Of a stretch of 34,172 bases of DNA, positions 16,970-25,529 are shown in pieces. Origin of the DNA: Candidatus Uhrbacteria bacterium (GTDB lineage: Bacteria; Patescibacteriota; Patescibacteriia; JACQRZ01); assembly GCA_016186045.1 (NCBI GenBank), contig JACPMJ010000030.1, positions 1 to 34,172 on the forward strand, read 5' to 3'. The position numbers and the translations under genes are program-made. The stretch's first letter is position 1. The number at the start of each line of letters is the position of its first letter. Below the pieces are notes generated by a model, which worked only from the letters and a program-made list of their open reading frames with translations, made no database searches and was not told where the DNA came from.

Positions 16970-17869
16970 ATGCGCAGTGTGAAAAAAATAGTGCTTCTTT
17001 TCGCATTTTTTTCTATCATGGCGTTTCCCATGACGACATTTTCGTATACATCACCGGGCAAGCCATCCGGTTTTGTGAATGACTTTGCTCGCATACTTTC
17101 AGTGCCAGCAGAAAATTCTCTTGAACAAAATCTACAAAAATTTTCTCAAGAGACCGGACATGAGATTTCAGTGATAACTATTCAGACATTGAACGGAGAC
17201 GTGATAGAAGATTACGCAAATACATTATTTCGCGAATGGGGGATTGGAAAAAAGAACGCGGATAACGGCGTTCTTTTTCTCATCGCAAAAGAAGATAGAA
17301 AGATGCGCATTGAGGTAGGGTATGGTCTTGAAGGTGCGTTGACAGATATTGAGTCAAAACACATTCAAGAGGATACGGTAAAACCGTTTTTTAAGGACGG
17401 GAAATTTGAGGAGGGGATTATCGCCGGAGTGAAAGGTATTGAGGACGCGATTCAGAGTGAGGTTATTCCTCAAGCGCAAAAACGCTCGGCGAGTCCAAAA
17501 AATTCACGCGCAATGTCTGAACTTCTCTTTTATGGTGCGTTTATTTTTTTCTCCGTGGTCCTTCCATGGCTTGCGAGTATGCTCGGTAGGACAAAGTCAT
17601 GGTGGCTCGGTGGCATTGCGGGCGCCGTTATTGGTGGCATTGCGTGGTTTTTTACCGGTTGGTTACTATGGGTATTTTTGTCAGCGGTTATCGGATTTGT
17701 ATTTGATTATTTTGTATCAAAAAACTATAAGGAACATTCAGATCATCCCTCATGGTGGGCGGGTGGTCCGTGGATTGGTGGCGGGATGGGCGGCGGCGGA
17801 TTTGGAGGAGGTTTCGGTGGTTTTGGCGGCGGGAGTTCCGGCGGCGGCGGATCTAGCAGTAATTGGTAA
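16970..17869 (+). CDS. TPM domain membrane protein (YgcG-like)
   Basis: The 299-residue protein has a signal peptide (about 1-25, with VLLFAFFSIMAFPMTTFS) and a TPM domain (about 35-165). The domain includes VNDFARILS, EISVITIQTLNG, FREWGIGKKNADNGVLFLIA and MRIEVGYGLEGALTD. Two or three membrane segments follow (about 182-246), then a Gly/Ser-rich tail ending SSGGGGSSSNW, typical of this family. TPM domains of relatives act in photosystem II repair in plants and in unknown envelope tasks in bacteria. It lies directly downstream of lemA, as in many genomes. The Gly-rich tail is probably unstructured. Confidence 0.92.
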   Translation: MRSVKKIVLLFAFFSIMAFPMTTFSYTSPGKPSGFVNDFARILSVPAENSLEQNLQKFSQETGHEISVITIQTLNGDVIEDYANTLFREWGIGKKNADNGVLFLIAKEDRKMRIEVGYGLEGALTDIESKHIQEDTVKPFFKDGKFEEGIIAGVKGIEDAIQSEVIPQAQKRSASPKNSRAMSELLFYGAFIFFSVVLPWLASMLGRTKSWWLGGIAGAVIGGIAWFFTGWLLWVFLSAVIGFVFDYFVSKNYKEHSDHPSWWAGGPWIGGGMGGGGFGGGFGGFGGGSSGGGGSSSNW

Positions 17870-17924
17870 TTTTTGATAGGCGTCAGTGTAAAATATTTTT
17901 TAATATTACATATCATACGTCCAT

Positions 17925-20219
17925 ATGAGGCACATATTTTCCTCGCTTTTCCTCGCAAGTTTTACATGGATTTTTTTTGCCACTCCGGTACATGCCCAGG
18001 AAGAAATTCCTTATGTATACTTTACTACGACACCGAATACGGTTATTTTTGGAAAACCGGTAGTTCTTGAATGGACGTCTGAATATGTTGTTTCATGCAC
18101 TGCGTCTGGTACGTGGTCTGGAGATCTTCCTTTATCGGGTTTGCGTACGATGTATCCAAAAAAGAGTCAGCAAAAATATGGTATTCAGTGCTCTGATGCG
18201 GCGGGGAGAAAAACAATTGTTGTGTCTCGCACTGTTTTGGGAAAGAAGAAGGTCACGAAGAAAAACATCATTCCATCGGTGAGTTTTTCCGCAAATACAG
18301 CGACTGTATCAGAGGGAGATTCCGTGACGCTTTCATGGAATGCGCGCAATGCGACCGCATGTAACGCCAAGGGTCCGGACAGATGGACAGGATTAAAACG
18401 TGCGTCCGGACAACAAACGGTTTTTCCTATGGAGAGCGGGTCATACATGCTTGTATGTTGGAATGCGAATGGGATTTCTACGCCAGTAAAGATGCTTGAT
18501 ATTTTTGTGGATCAAAAAGAAGAACAAGAGGGAAGTATTCCTGATGAAGAATTTGATCAGCCGCAAATCCCCAAACAGAAAGATCTACTATCAGAGCCGC
18601 CACAAGAGAAAAAACAAGTACAGGTTCCGATAATTGAACAACAAAAACAACCGATTCCCGCGCAACCTACGCAACCGGAGTCGAAGCAACCGGAAAAAGT
18701 TGTCGTCGCTCCTGTTGCTGTCGTGCCACTCCCTATTCCGGATTGTGACGGAACCGCTGAAACATTGAAAAAAATCGGAGTTATTACCTGTGGTCGTATT
18801 ACATGGAAACTGCATCCGACACATGCCGCGCTTCTTGCTGGCGATCCGCGCGGATATCTGATGTTCTATGATAGACTGTATGGTACGCTGAAAGATTTAC
18901 TTGCATATGAACCGAAAGAAAAAAAGATGGAGATCATGGAGCAGTGTCCGCTCAAGGGAGGTGCGAGCTGTCCGAATGGCAAGATGGGTTGGGATTATCC
19001 TATGTATGTCTTAGGGGGAAATACGGTATATATCACCAGTGATTTTTTTGAGAATTATTTTTGGAAGCTTGCAAACAGTACGGATCATTCGATCTCCGCA
19101 TCTATTCAGCATGAGATGGGACACATTTTCACTCCGAGTCAGGATACCAAATATGCGTATCTTTGGGATGATTCATTTATAGAAAAATTTGCATCAGTGT
19201 GGGGAAATATGGGTGCGCTCATGGCGAATGAACTGAATAATACCGGTGAAAAATATTATTGGGATGCATGGTGTCGTGCAAAGGGAAAATCAGCGAGTAC
19301 ATGTATTGATCCATATGCCACGCTTGACGACTGGGCATCACTGGGGAGCGACGCGGATTGGAAAAATTTTATCGCAAATCCCAAAGCGGTTGGTAACGTG
19401 TATCCATATACCTTGGATATGCTTGTGCAGCTGTATAGGCAATTCAAGAATCAAGGGAAGCTCTCTGAATTTTATAATGGTTTTCGCGCGACATTCAGAT
19501 ATTACGACACGGAATTTCCACTGCCACTCGCGTGGAAGACGCCGGATATTAAGAATCAGTCGCGGGATATAGTAAGTGCAAAAGCGGCATTCTTTGCATT
19601 TCTTTTGAGTTATTTTACAGAGACAGACCTCTTGCCGACCTTTGAGACGTGGGGGTATCCGATTTCCCAAGAGACGAAAGATGCATATGCACTTATACGG
19701 AAAAGCGGGTATGATTATGTGGTATTTCTGGTAGCCGTGGAAAATCTTACTAATCCGCAGACGGTATATACGGGAACGGGAAACGGACTTACCGGTTCAT
19801 ACTATGATAGTATCGACTCATATCATGACGTTGATTCTTCGTCGCTTAAATTGACAAGAGTAGATCCCGCTATTAATTTTGATTGGCAATTAAGTGCGCC
19901 GGATGCGCGTATGGGGTATGATACATTTTTTGTAAAATGGACGGGATATATAGAGGCGCCGCTTACGGGAACATACACGTTTTCTACGATTGGAGACGAT
20001 GGTGTTTTACTGTTGGTAAATGGTCAGCCTATTATTAATGACTGGAACGTACACGCACCAAAGGAAAATAGTGGAACAATTACGCTCGAAGCCGGATGGA
20101 AATACGCTATCCGACTGGAATACTTTGATGAATTTTATGGTGCGGAAATCCATCTTTTCTGGACGCTGCCAGGTAAGAAGAAAGAACTGATCCCACAGAG
20201 TCAGCTATACGCGCAGTAG
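17925..20219 (+). CDS. secreted multidomain zinc metallopeptidase-like protein with PA14 domain
   Basis: The 764-residue protein has a signal peptide ending near ATPVHA-QEE (residue 24). Two beta-sandwich modules follow with paired cysteines and WTS..C/WNA..C patterns (about 28-100 and 110-185). A Pro/Gln/Lys-rich linker (about 190-265) leads to a domain with HEMGH at 396-400, a zinc-peptidase HExxH site. The context IQHEMGHIFTP plus a downstream acidic IEKFASVWGN recalls gluzincins of the M60/enhancin type. A C-terminal PA14 domain (about 620-762, with GSYYDSI, YDTFFVKWTGYIEAP, FSTIGDDGVLLLVNGQ and AEIHLFW) usually binds carbohydrate. Together this suggests a surface protein that binds and digests glycoprotein. 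The exact peptidase family is uncertain. Confidence 0.75.
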   Translation: MRHIFSSLFLASFTWIFFATPVHAQEEIPYVYFTTTPNTVIFGKPVVLEWTSEYVVSCTASGTWSGDLPLSGLRTMYPKKSQQKYGIQCSDAAGRKTIVVSRTVLGKKKVTKKNIIPSVSFSANTATVSEGDSVTLSWNARNATACNAKGPDRWTGLKRASGQQTVFPMESGSYMLVCWNANGISTPVKMLDIFVDQKEEQEGSIPDEEFDQPQIPKQKDLLSEPPQEKKQVQVPIIEQQKQPIPAQPTQPESKQPEKVVVAPVAVVPLPIPDCDGTAETLKKIGVITCGRITWKLHPTHAALLAGDPRGYLMFYDRLYGTLKDLLAYEPKEKKMEIMEQCPLKGGASCPNGKMGWDYPMYVLGGNTVYITSDFFENYFWKLANSTDHSISASIQHEMGHIFTPSQDTKYAYLWDDSFIEKFASVWGNMGALMANELNNTGEKYYWDAWCRAKGKSASTCIDPYATLDDWASLGSDADWKNFIANPKAVGNVYPYTLDMLVQLYRQFKNQGKLSEFYNGFRATFRYYDTEFPLPLAWKTPDIKNQSRDIVSAKAAFFAFLLSYFTETDLLPTFETWGYPISQETKDAYALIRKSGYDYVVFLVAVENLTNPQTVYTGTGNGLTGSYYDSIDSYHDVDSSSLKLTRVDPAINFDWQLSAPDARMGYDTFFVKWTGYIEAPLTGTYTFSTIGDDGVLLLVNGQPIINDWNVHAPKENSGTITLEAGWKYAIRLEYFDEFYGAEIHLFWTLPGKKKELIPQSQLYAQ

Positions 20220-20239
20220 GTATACATTAAGAACTCCCC

Positions 20240-20268
20240 TTGACAGAAATATAAGAAGAAGATAGGGT
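20240..20268 (+). promoter_or_regulatory. promoter of the 20294 gene
   Basis: TTGACA (20240-20245), a 17-nt spacer and TAGGGT (20263-20268). The RBS GGAGG at 20279-20283 lies 10 nt before the ATG. Confidence 0.6.
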
Positions 20269-20293
20269 AGGTGTACATGGAGGTATCGTTCGT

Positions 20294-20494
20294 ATGCATA
20301 CGAATCAGCCAGAGGATCTGTCGAGATCCGTTCAGGGTGAAAACGATCCGGGATTTGAGAATCCCTTCCACTATCTTGTTCTCGGAGCGATGATTGGATA
20401 TCACGAGATGCTCATGGAACAAGTTCGAGATGGAAATCCACATGGGGCGGTGGCATTTCTTGAGCGATGCCAATCCGGAGAGTCCCCATGCTAA
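20294..20494 (+). CDS. small hypothetical protein, stand-alone unit
   Basis: This 66-residue protein has an acidic N terminus (MHTNQPEDLS) and a helical middle (NPFHYLVLGAMIGYHEMLMEQV) that is amphipathic rather than a clear membrane span. I recognise no family. It has its own TTGACA promoter, a GGAGG ribosome site and a terminator whose first arm begins at its stop codon. This makes it one of several self-contained small transcription units in the window. The gene after it is convergent. Confidence 0.6.
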   Translation: MHTNQPEDLSRSVQGENDPGFENPFHYLVLGAMIGYHEMLMEQVRDGNPHGAVAFLERCQSGESPC

Positions 20495-20528
20495 GTCTCA
20501 CTTTTTTCGAGATTGTGAGACTTTTTTT
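20494..20528 (+). terminator. terminator between convergent genes
   Basis: AGTCTCAC pairs with GTGAGACT around a 13-nt loop, followed by seven Ts. The last codons of the minus-strand gene at 20498 lie inside it. Confidence 0.85.
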
Positions 20529-21454
20529 ATTGGTGAAGGATGGAGTGTATGTTCCAGTTCTTCTATCTCTTTCTTTTTTTCTGCGTATTCTTTTCTAAGA
20601 CATGCAAGAGTTTTTTCTATGGTCTCCCTGTATTCTTTTTTGTGTGCAGTTTCTAGTAATTTTTCCAAACTTGTAATAATTTGGTTGAATAGTAATGAGG
20701 CGAAACCAAGTCCCGCGAGTCCTCCGCCTTCATATTCTTTGACCTGTTTATTTTTTTCATCAAGGAGTTTTTGCACGTCAGATTCTTTTGTAAATGCAAT
20801 TTTCTTTCCGGATTGAAGTTCTTTGAGGGTTTTATGTTGTGTGGATATTTCATCTCGAAGGGATTGCAGTCTGTTCCAATATTTTTCCACATAATCCGTT
20901 GGAACAAACACAACCGATCGTGGCACATGAATTTCCCCGAGAAACGTATCTCCTTGATCATTTGATCCTTTGAAATACTTTATGGGAAATAACAGATTGG
21001 AGTCAGCATATTTTTTGATGAGCGCCCTTTTTCTGTCCGCAGCCTCTCCCTCCTCGTGAGCAGTTGTAACATCAACACCAAGACGGATAAGGCCAAGTTG
21101 CGGATCATGAAATTCCACCACCATATCCACATGATTTAAACTGTCATCAAAATCGGTTGTTTCATACACAGATGCGTTTTTTCCAAGCCATTGGTCCGTA
21201 GTCTTATCGGAGTTTTTCCCAATAATGAGCTCAAGGTGACGCGCCGCCAATGCGTTGATAGGATTTTTGAAGCGGCTCTCTACTTCTCCTAATTTTTCCA
21301 AATCGCGGACGATTTCATCATGCGGATACACAGTATCTTCAAATTCATCCATTCGAGGTTTTCTTTTTGTAAAAAAACTATTTTCGTATTCTTCTTTCAT
21401 GGAGAATTTCCCTTCTTGTTTCTCTGTTGTTTCGTTTGTTTCGGTTCCTGACAT
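20498..21454 (-). CDS. hypothetical protein, last gene of the elp3 operon
   Basis: This 318-residue soluble protein has a disordered acidic N terminus (MSGTETNETTEKQEGK). A conserved-looking domain (about 45-180) contains DSLNHVDMVVEFHDPQ and LGVDVTTAHEEGEAADRKR, followed by coiled-coil (about 185-230 and 265-300). The spacing D110, E114, then D128-V-T resembles a PD-(D/E)XK nuclease core, but Lys is absent at the expected place, so this is only a suggestion. The gene starts 19 bp after the kinase gene on the same strand and is probably in the elp3 transcript. It shares its terminator region with the convergent gene at 20294. Confidence 0.6.
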   Translation of the reverse strand: MSGTETNETTEKQEGKFSMKEEYENSFFTKRKPRMDEFEDTVYPHDEIVRDLEKLGEVESRFKNPINALAARHLELIIGKNSDKTTDQWLGKNASVYETTDFDDSLNHVDMVVEFHDPQLGLIRLGVDVTTAHEEGEAADRKRALIKKYADSNLLFPIKYFKGSNDQGDTFLGEIHVPRSVVFVPTDYVEKYWNRLQSLRDEISTQHKTLKELQSGKKIAFTKESDVQKLLDEKNKQVKEYEGGGLAGLGFASLLFNQIITSLEKLLETAHKKEYRETIEKTLACLRKEYAEKKKEIEELEHTLHPSPIKKVSQSRKK

Positions 21455-21473
21455 AAAGAAATGTAGCTATGAG

Positions 21474-22019
21474 TTACTTGAAAAAATGTATCACTGATTG
21501 TATTTTTTCATCCACGGTAAGCAGTCCGGAGTTCAGCGTGAGATGATAACCGCTCGCATCGCGGAAATCATACGCATCGCCATAGAGTGTTTTTGCGGTG
21601 GCTACCTCTGTCTGTTCGCGTTGGGAAAGAAGATCGCGAACTTCTTCTAGTGTTTTCCCCTTGTACTTGTTTGTTTGTAGGGCGCGTTCCGCGCGTACGT
21701 TCATATCCGCGCTGATGAATACACGAAGGATCATGGGAAGTCCCTCCGCAATAATACCATGGCGCATATCACTGACGATAGTACCTTGCGCGAGAATATC
21801 TCTCGCGCGCGCATCCATGGCGCGGTTTTCTTCAAATGTCGTCGCACGATAATATTCTTCAAATGATAGTTCTTGATTTGGATAGAGTTTCTGCCATTGT
21901 TCGCGCCAGAGGTCTCCAAGTGAAAATGTAGGCCAGTCCAGAAGCGGGGCGAGCTGGCGCACTGCGGTTGATTTGCCGGAACCGGGCAGGCCGGAAAAAA
22001 GAATGCCGTTGTATTTCAT
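21474..22019 (-). CDS. cytidylate-kinase-like P-loop kinase
   Basis: The 181-residue protein has a P-loop GLPGSGKST (residues 10-18). A NMP-kinase-like lid and binding regions follow (RATTFEENRAMDARARDIL, then IVSDMRHG, then a region with RAERALQ and QREQTEVATAKTLYG). It resembles the shorter cytidylate/AAA_33-type kinases more than adenylate kinase. A role in CMP/dCMP phosphorylation is plausible, but another small substrate is possible. Its ATG overlaps the elp3 stop by 4 nt (ATGA), so translation is coupled to elp3. Confidence 0.7.
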   Translation of the reverse strand: MKYNGILFSGLPGSGKSTAVRQLAPLLDWPTFSLGDLWREQWQKLYPNQELSFEEYYRATTFEENRAMDARARDILAQGTIVSDMRHGIIAEGLPMILRVFISADMNVRAERALQTNKYKGKTLEEVRDLLSQREQTEVATAKTLYGDAYDFRDASGYHLTLNSGLLTVDEKIQSVIHFFK

Positions 22020-23704
22020 AAATCTTTTACCATATACGTACCTTCAAGACGATATCCCTGCTTTTTATAATACTCCCGTACGCCGATACCCGCAATAATC
22101 GCTACTCGCGCATATCCCGCATTTTTCGAGAGAGATTCGGCATAGGCAAGAAGTTTTTTTCCATATCCTTTATGCTGTGATGCGTCTTTTTCTCTTTTTG
22201 ATAAGGGAACGAGATGGCCATAGGTATGGAGTTCCCTGACAATACTCGCGTCTTTTAATTCTGGAAAAACAGGAAGGAGTTTTTCTACCTCCTGCGATGG
22301 AAAGCGGAGTCGGAGAAATGCATATAATATTTTTTCATCCTCACTCTCAAAACTCAAGAAATATTCCTTGCCCCCTGAGGCGTCGTAGATCCTCTCTGTA
22401 TAGCGGGGAGGCTGCGTATATGAGCGTAATGCTTCTTCTGAAATATGTCCTATCTCGCGACAGCGCAAACATCTGCATACGAGACCATCTTTTTTCATAC
22501 GCATAAGAATATCTTGTCGGAGGTTTGTCGTTTTATTTCCCTCAAGAATTTCATCCGAGGGAATATCTCGAATAACGCGGGCGATTCGTACATACGGGGG
22601 AGTAATCGCTTTAATTTCTGCAAGAAGTGCGAGAAGAGTTTTTGATGTGTATGGCGTATATCTTCCATCTTTGAGCCACCCAGAAAGCTCTGCCGTCTCC
22701 ATGACCACGCATGGATAGAGTTTGATGGTATCCGGCTGGAGGTCTTTGGATGTATAGACGTCTTTTGCGCAATGAAAATCTTTTTTTGGCGTTGATCCGG
22801 GCAGTCCTTGCATAAGATGAAAGTCCACCTTAAATCCAGCGTCTTTCAAGAGCTGGGTGCACTGTACGACGCGTTCTCGAGAATGGCCGCGCTTGATAAG
22901 GTCAAGCACGGCATTATCCGTATGTTGGACGCCAATTTCACCGCGCGTGCATCCAAGATCGCGAAGTCTTTTGAGCTCCTGCAGAGTAATAAAATCCGGT
23001 CGTGTCTCAATAGTAAGACCGATACATCTATGCGCGGCAGTTTCATTTTTTTTCTGTGCGGAAAAAAGTTTTTTTTCCGTCCAGTTCCTTTTTTCTTCCC
23101 CCTCAAAGCGGTTGTATGGATTTTTCAAAAGGGGAGAGGATTTCTTTTTTATTTTTGGGGAGTTCATCGCCCTAAAAACTTCTTTGATAAACCATTGTTG
23201 GTAGTCTTTGGGATAGGATGACCACGTGCCGCCCTTGATAATAATTTCAATTTTATCTGTCGCATGGCCGTTTCCCTCGAGTATGCGTATACGATACGCA
23301 ATCTGTTCATAGGGATCAAATTTCAGGGCTAACGCGCGCGCCGCCGCCGGCTCTGTGGCTACATAGCTTTTTGGCATACGATCTTCCGTAGGGCAGTAGA
23401 CACATCGTCCCGGACAGGGAAAGGGCATCGTGAGAAGCGTAAGAATAGAGACACCGGACTGAGAACGGATTTTTTTTACACAGAGAAGTTCCTCAATTTT
23501 TGTATTCTTTTCAATTTCTTTTGCGGCAATGAGTTTTCTATACGCGGCAAAAAGGAATGTATGAGAAAGAATGCCGCATCCGGCTTTTTTGCTTACTCTG
23601 CATTTGAGAGAGTGAAGTATTTTTTGAGAACTGTTGTCTCTTTTGACAAGTTCTTGTATGATCCATTCTGCGGGCCGGGTAAGATTTTTAGATTTTTTTT
23701 GCAT
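22016..23704 (-). CDS. elp3: Elp3-type tRNA U34 radical SAM/acetyltransferase
   Basis: Elp3 makes 5-carboxymethyl-uridine at wobble U34 of tRNA from acetyl-CoA and SAM. The 562-residue protein has the radical-SAM cluster motif CPGRCVYC (C97, C101, C104) followed by PTEDRMPKSY. The middle blocks IKGGTWSSYP, GLTIETRPDF, GEIGVQHTDN and LMQGLPGSTP are all Elp3 signatures. A cysteine-rich zinc region follows (LVCRCLRCREIG), then a C-terminal GNAT domain with the acetyl-CoA loop QHKGYGKKLL (from residue 510) and IGVREYYKKQGY. It heads a minus-strand operon and is divergent, across only 6 bp, from a Trm9-like methyltransferase that would act on its product. Confidence 0.95.
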   Translation of the reverse strand: MQKKSKNLTRPAEWIIQELVKRDNSSQKILHSLKCRVSKKAGCGILSHTFLFAAYRKLIAAKEIEKNTKIEELLCVKKIRSQSGVSILTLLTMPFPCPGRCVYCPTEDRMPKSYVATEPAAARALALKFDPYEQIAYRIRILEGNGHATDKIEIIIKGGTWSSYPKDYQQWFIKEVFRAMNSPKIKKKSSPLLKNPYNRFEGEEKRNWTEKKLFSAQKKNETAAHRCIGLTIETRPDFITLQELKRLRDLGCTRGEIGVQHTDNAVLDLIKRGHSRERVVQCTQLLKDAGFKVDFHLMQGLPGSTPKKDFHCAKDVYTSKDLQPDTIKLYPCVVMETAELSGWLKDGRYTPYTSKTLLALLAEIKAITPPYVRIARVIRDIPSDEILEGNKTTNLRQDILMRMKKDGLVCRCLRCREIGHISEEALRSYTQPPRYTERIYDASGGKEYFLSFESEDEKILYAFLRLRFPSQEVEKLLPVFPELKDASIVRELHTYGHLVPLSKREKDASQHKGYGKKLLAYAESLSKNAGYARVAIIAGIGVREYYKKQGYRLEGTYMVKDL

Positions 23705-23710
23705 AGGTAT

Positions 23711-24487
23711 ATGAATAGGGAGACTGCGGAAAAAATATGCGCACTGAACGCGCGGACATATGATCGGATCGCGCGCGCTTTTTCTGATACGCGCGCGCGG
23801 CCGTGGGATGAGTGCGCGCCGCTTAGTGGATATGTAAAAAACGAAATGAACGTTCTAGATGTTGGATGCGGAAACGGACGATTATTGATCTCATTTCCAC
23901 AAGATCTGCAGATTCAGTATACTGGTATCGATACGAGTATTGAGTTGATCCAGCGCGCGCAAGAGTTATATGCGAATGATCCGCGTCAGCCGGAATTTTT
24001 TACAAGAGATGTTCTTTCTCTTCAAACTATTCCAGAGATACAAAGCAGGCAGTATGATGTTGTATCCGCGATTGCCGTGCTTCACCATATCCCCAGCCGT
24101 GAGTTTCAAACGCAGGTACTTTTTTTGATGCGAGAGTTCTTGAAACCGGGCGGTATGCTTTTTTTGACAAACTGGAATCTTTTGCAAATAGACGCGCGTA
24201 AAAGCGTATGGCGCCATGCATGGGAGCGATGGCGTATGTCTGATGGTGAATGGCAAAAAAAATATGGTTTTTCAAGAAAAGAACTTGGGTTTCGCGACGG
24301 TATGACGACATGGAAAAGCGGCAGTCTCTCCGAACCGTTGTATTATTATAGCTTTACTTTGGGCGAATTGGCAAGACTTTGCCAGTCGGCTGGATTTTGT
24401 GTGAGAGAGGTGTATTATAGTAAGAAAGGAATGCGCGCGCACTGGTGGGATGGAAGGAACAGCGTGGTAGTCGCACAACGTGTATAG
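23711..24487 (+). CDS. Trm9/ALKBH8-like SAM-dependent tRNA methyltransferase
   Basis: This 258-residue class I methyltransferase has motif I LDVGCGNGRLL (residues 49-59) and a motif-IV region SAIAVLHHIPSREFQ. Three features match eukaryotic Trm9, which methylates cm5U34 to mcm5U34. These are the N-terminal YDRIARAFSDTRARPW (17-32; Trm9 has a YNEIAPHFSQTRYKPW-type segment), the AVLHH block, and a C-terminal YYYSFTLGELARLCQSAGF with a final VVVAQ. The track ORF starts at 23561, but its first 50 codons are antisense to elp3; ATG 23711 gives the proper N terminus. Its stop overlaps the left arm of palindrome D. The divergent elp3 neighbour strongly supports a wobble-uridine role, though biochemical activity is inferred. 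Confidence 0.82.
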   Translation: MNRETAEKICALNARTYDRIARAFSDTRARPWDECAPLSGYVKNEMNVLDVGCGNGRLLISFPQDLQIQYTGIDTSIELIQRAQELYANDPRQPEFFTRDVLSLQTIPEIQSRQYDVVSAIAVLHHIPSREFQTQVLFLMREFLKPGGMLFLTNWNLLQIDARKSVWRHAWERWRMSDGEWQKKYGFSRKELGFRDGMTTWKSGSLSEPLYYYSFTLGELARLCQSAGFCVREVYYSKKGMRAHWWDGRNSVVVAQRV

Positions 24488-24655
24488 ACCTCTTGCAAAA
24501 TAGCTTCCCGGTTATTTCTGGTTCATTTTTATTCAAAAACGGATGATGAATGAGGAGGAATATCGAGATATTTTGAGGAGTTCAGCGCCGTTTTTGTTTT
24601 AAAATGGACAGAAATAAGCCGGAAGAAATTCATAATGTTATTTTGCAAGAGGTCT
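24486..24655. repeat. type D palindromic element (170 bp)
   Basis: Outer arms AGACCTCTTGCAAAATA and TTATTTTGCAAGAGGTCT pair. Inner arms TTATTTCTGGTTCATTTT and CAAAAACGG pair with CCGTTTTTG and AAAATGGACAGAAATAA. The tip is TGAGGAG, a small hairpin AATATCGAGATATT, and GAGGAGTT, echoing palindrome C. The element starts inside the TAG stop of the methyltransferase and ends 1 nt before the ATG of the next gene. Confidence 0.75.
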
Positions 24656-24656
24656 T

Positions 24657-25442
24657 ATGATCATATTCATAAAAATATTGGAAAAGATTTTTTTGCCGCC
24701 GGGGATATTTTTTATTCTTTTGGGCGCGAGTTTTTTGTATGTCAAAAAAATAAAATTGACTCGGATTTTTATTGGAATAACACTAATACTATTGTATTTT
24801 CTCTCCATTGCGCCGGGAGCACACCTGCTCAATAGAATTCTTGAGGCCCCTTATGATCAAGAAAAAAATATTCAAAAACCTCAAGAACATGATATGATCG
24901 TCGTATTAGCCTCGGGAGCATCATCAAAAGAAAGATCATTCCAAGAGCTATCCGGTGTAAGCGTGAAGCGTCTGTGGCGAGGAATAGAACTCTACCATAC
25001 ATTTGATAAAAAAATTCCCATTCTCTATACCGGTGACGCGGGAAAACTTTTTAATGAAGACATACAGGAGCCGGCGCTCGCAAAAAGATATGCGGAGAGA
25101 GCTGGTGTTTTCGGAGATGATTTTTTGACAGATACTGATTCCGGCACTACCCACGAAAGCACATTGAACGTAAAAAAAATTTTAAACAGTCGCTTTCCAA
25201 ACACATCAGATTCGCGCGTCTATCTCGTCACTTCGGCGCGGCATATGGAGCGGTCGGTACAGGATTTTCGTCGCAATGGCATGTCTGTCATTCCTGTTCC
25301 CGCGGATTTTATCACGAGCCGTACATTTGATAGTAACGTGTTTAGTTTTCTCCCTGATTCCGAACAATTTAATTCGTCTATGGGAGCACTTCATGAGCTG
25401 ATCGGAAATCTAGGATATCGGTTCTATTCGAAGGCTTTGTAA
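24657..25442 (+). CDS. ElyC/YdcF-like DUF218 membrane protein
   Basis: The 261-residue protein has two N-terminal membrane segments (about 13-30 and 35-56) and then a DUF218 domain. The domain shows DMIVVLASGASSKE, KRLWRGIELYHTFDKKIPILYTGD, GTTHESTLN, YLVTSARHMERSVQDFRRNGMSV (read in parts) and IPVPADF. E. coli ElyC of this family affects peptidoglycan and lipid-carrier metabolism at the membrane; SanA and YdcF are other relatives. The domain would face outside the cytoplasm. The ATG directly follows palindrome D (1 nt), so no ordinary leader or RBS exists unless it is within the palindrome. Confidence 0.85.
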   Translation: MIIFIKILEKIFLPPGIFFILLGASFLYVKKIKLTRIFIGITLILLYFLSIAPGAHLLNRILEAPYDQEKNIQKPQEHDMIVVLASGASSKERSFQELSGVSVKRLWRGIELYHTFDKKIPILYTGDAGKLFNEDIQEPALAKRYAERAGVFGDDFLTDTDSGTTHESTLNVKKILNSRFPNTSDSRVYLVTSARHMERSVQDFRRNGMSVIPVPADFITSRTFDSNVFSFLPDSEQFNSSMGALHELIGNLGYRFYSKAL

Positions 25443-25500
25443 TTTTTTCCTTTTATTTCTGTTGTTTTCTTGGTTCAAATCTGGCAAGAAGACGACTCCC

Positions 25501-25529
25501 TTGACATTATTCTCTTTTCATGGTACACT
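25501..25529 (+). promoter_or_regulatory. consensus extended -10 promoter of the 25575 gene
   Basis: TTGACA (25501-25506), a 17-nt spacer ending TGG, and TACACT (25524-25529). It has the same -35, -10 and spacing as the three E-unit promoters. Confidence 0.75.

Noticed and set aside
23561-23710. N-terminal 50 residues of the methyltransferase track ORF
   Set aside because: They are antisense to the elp3 start. The Trm9-like N terminus begins at ATG 23711.
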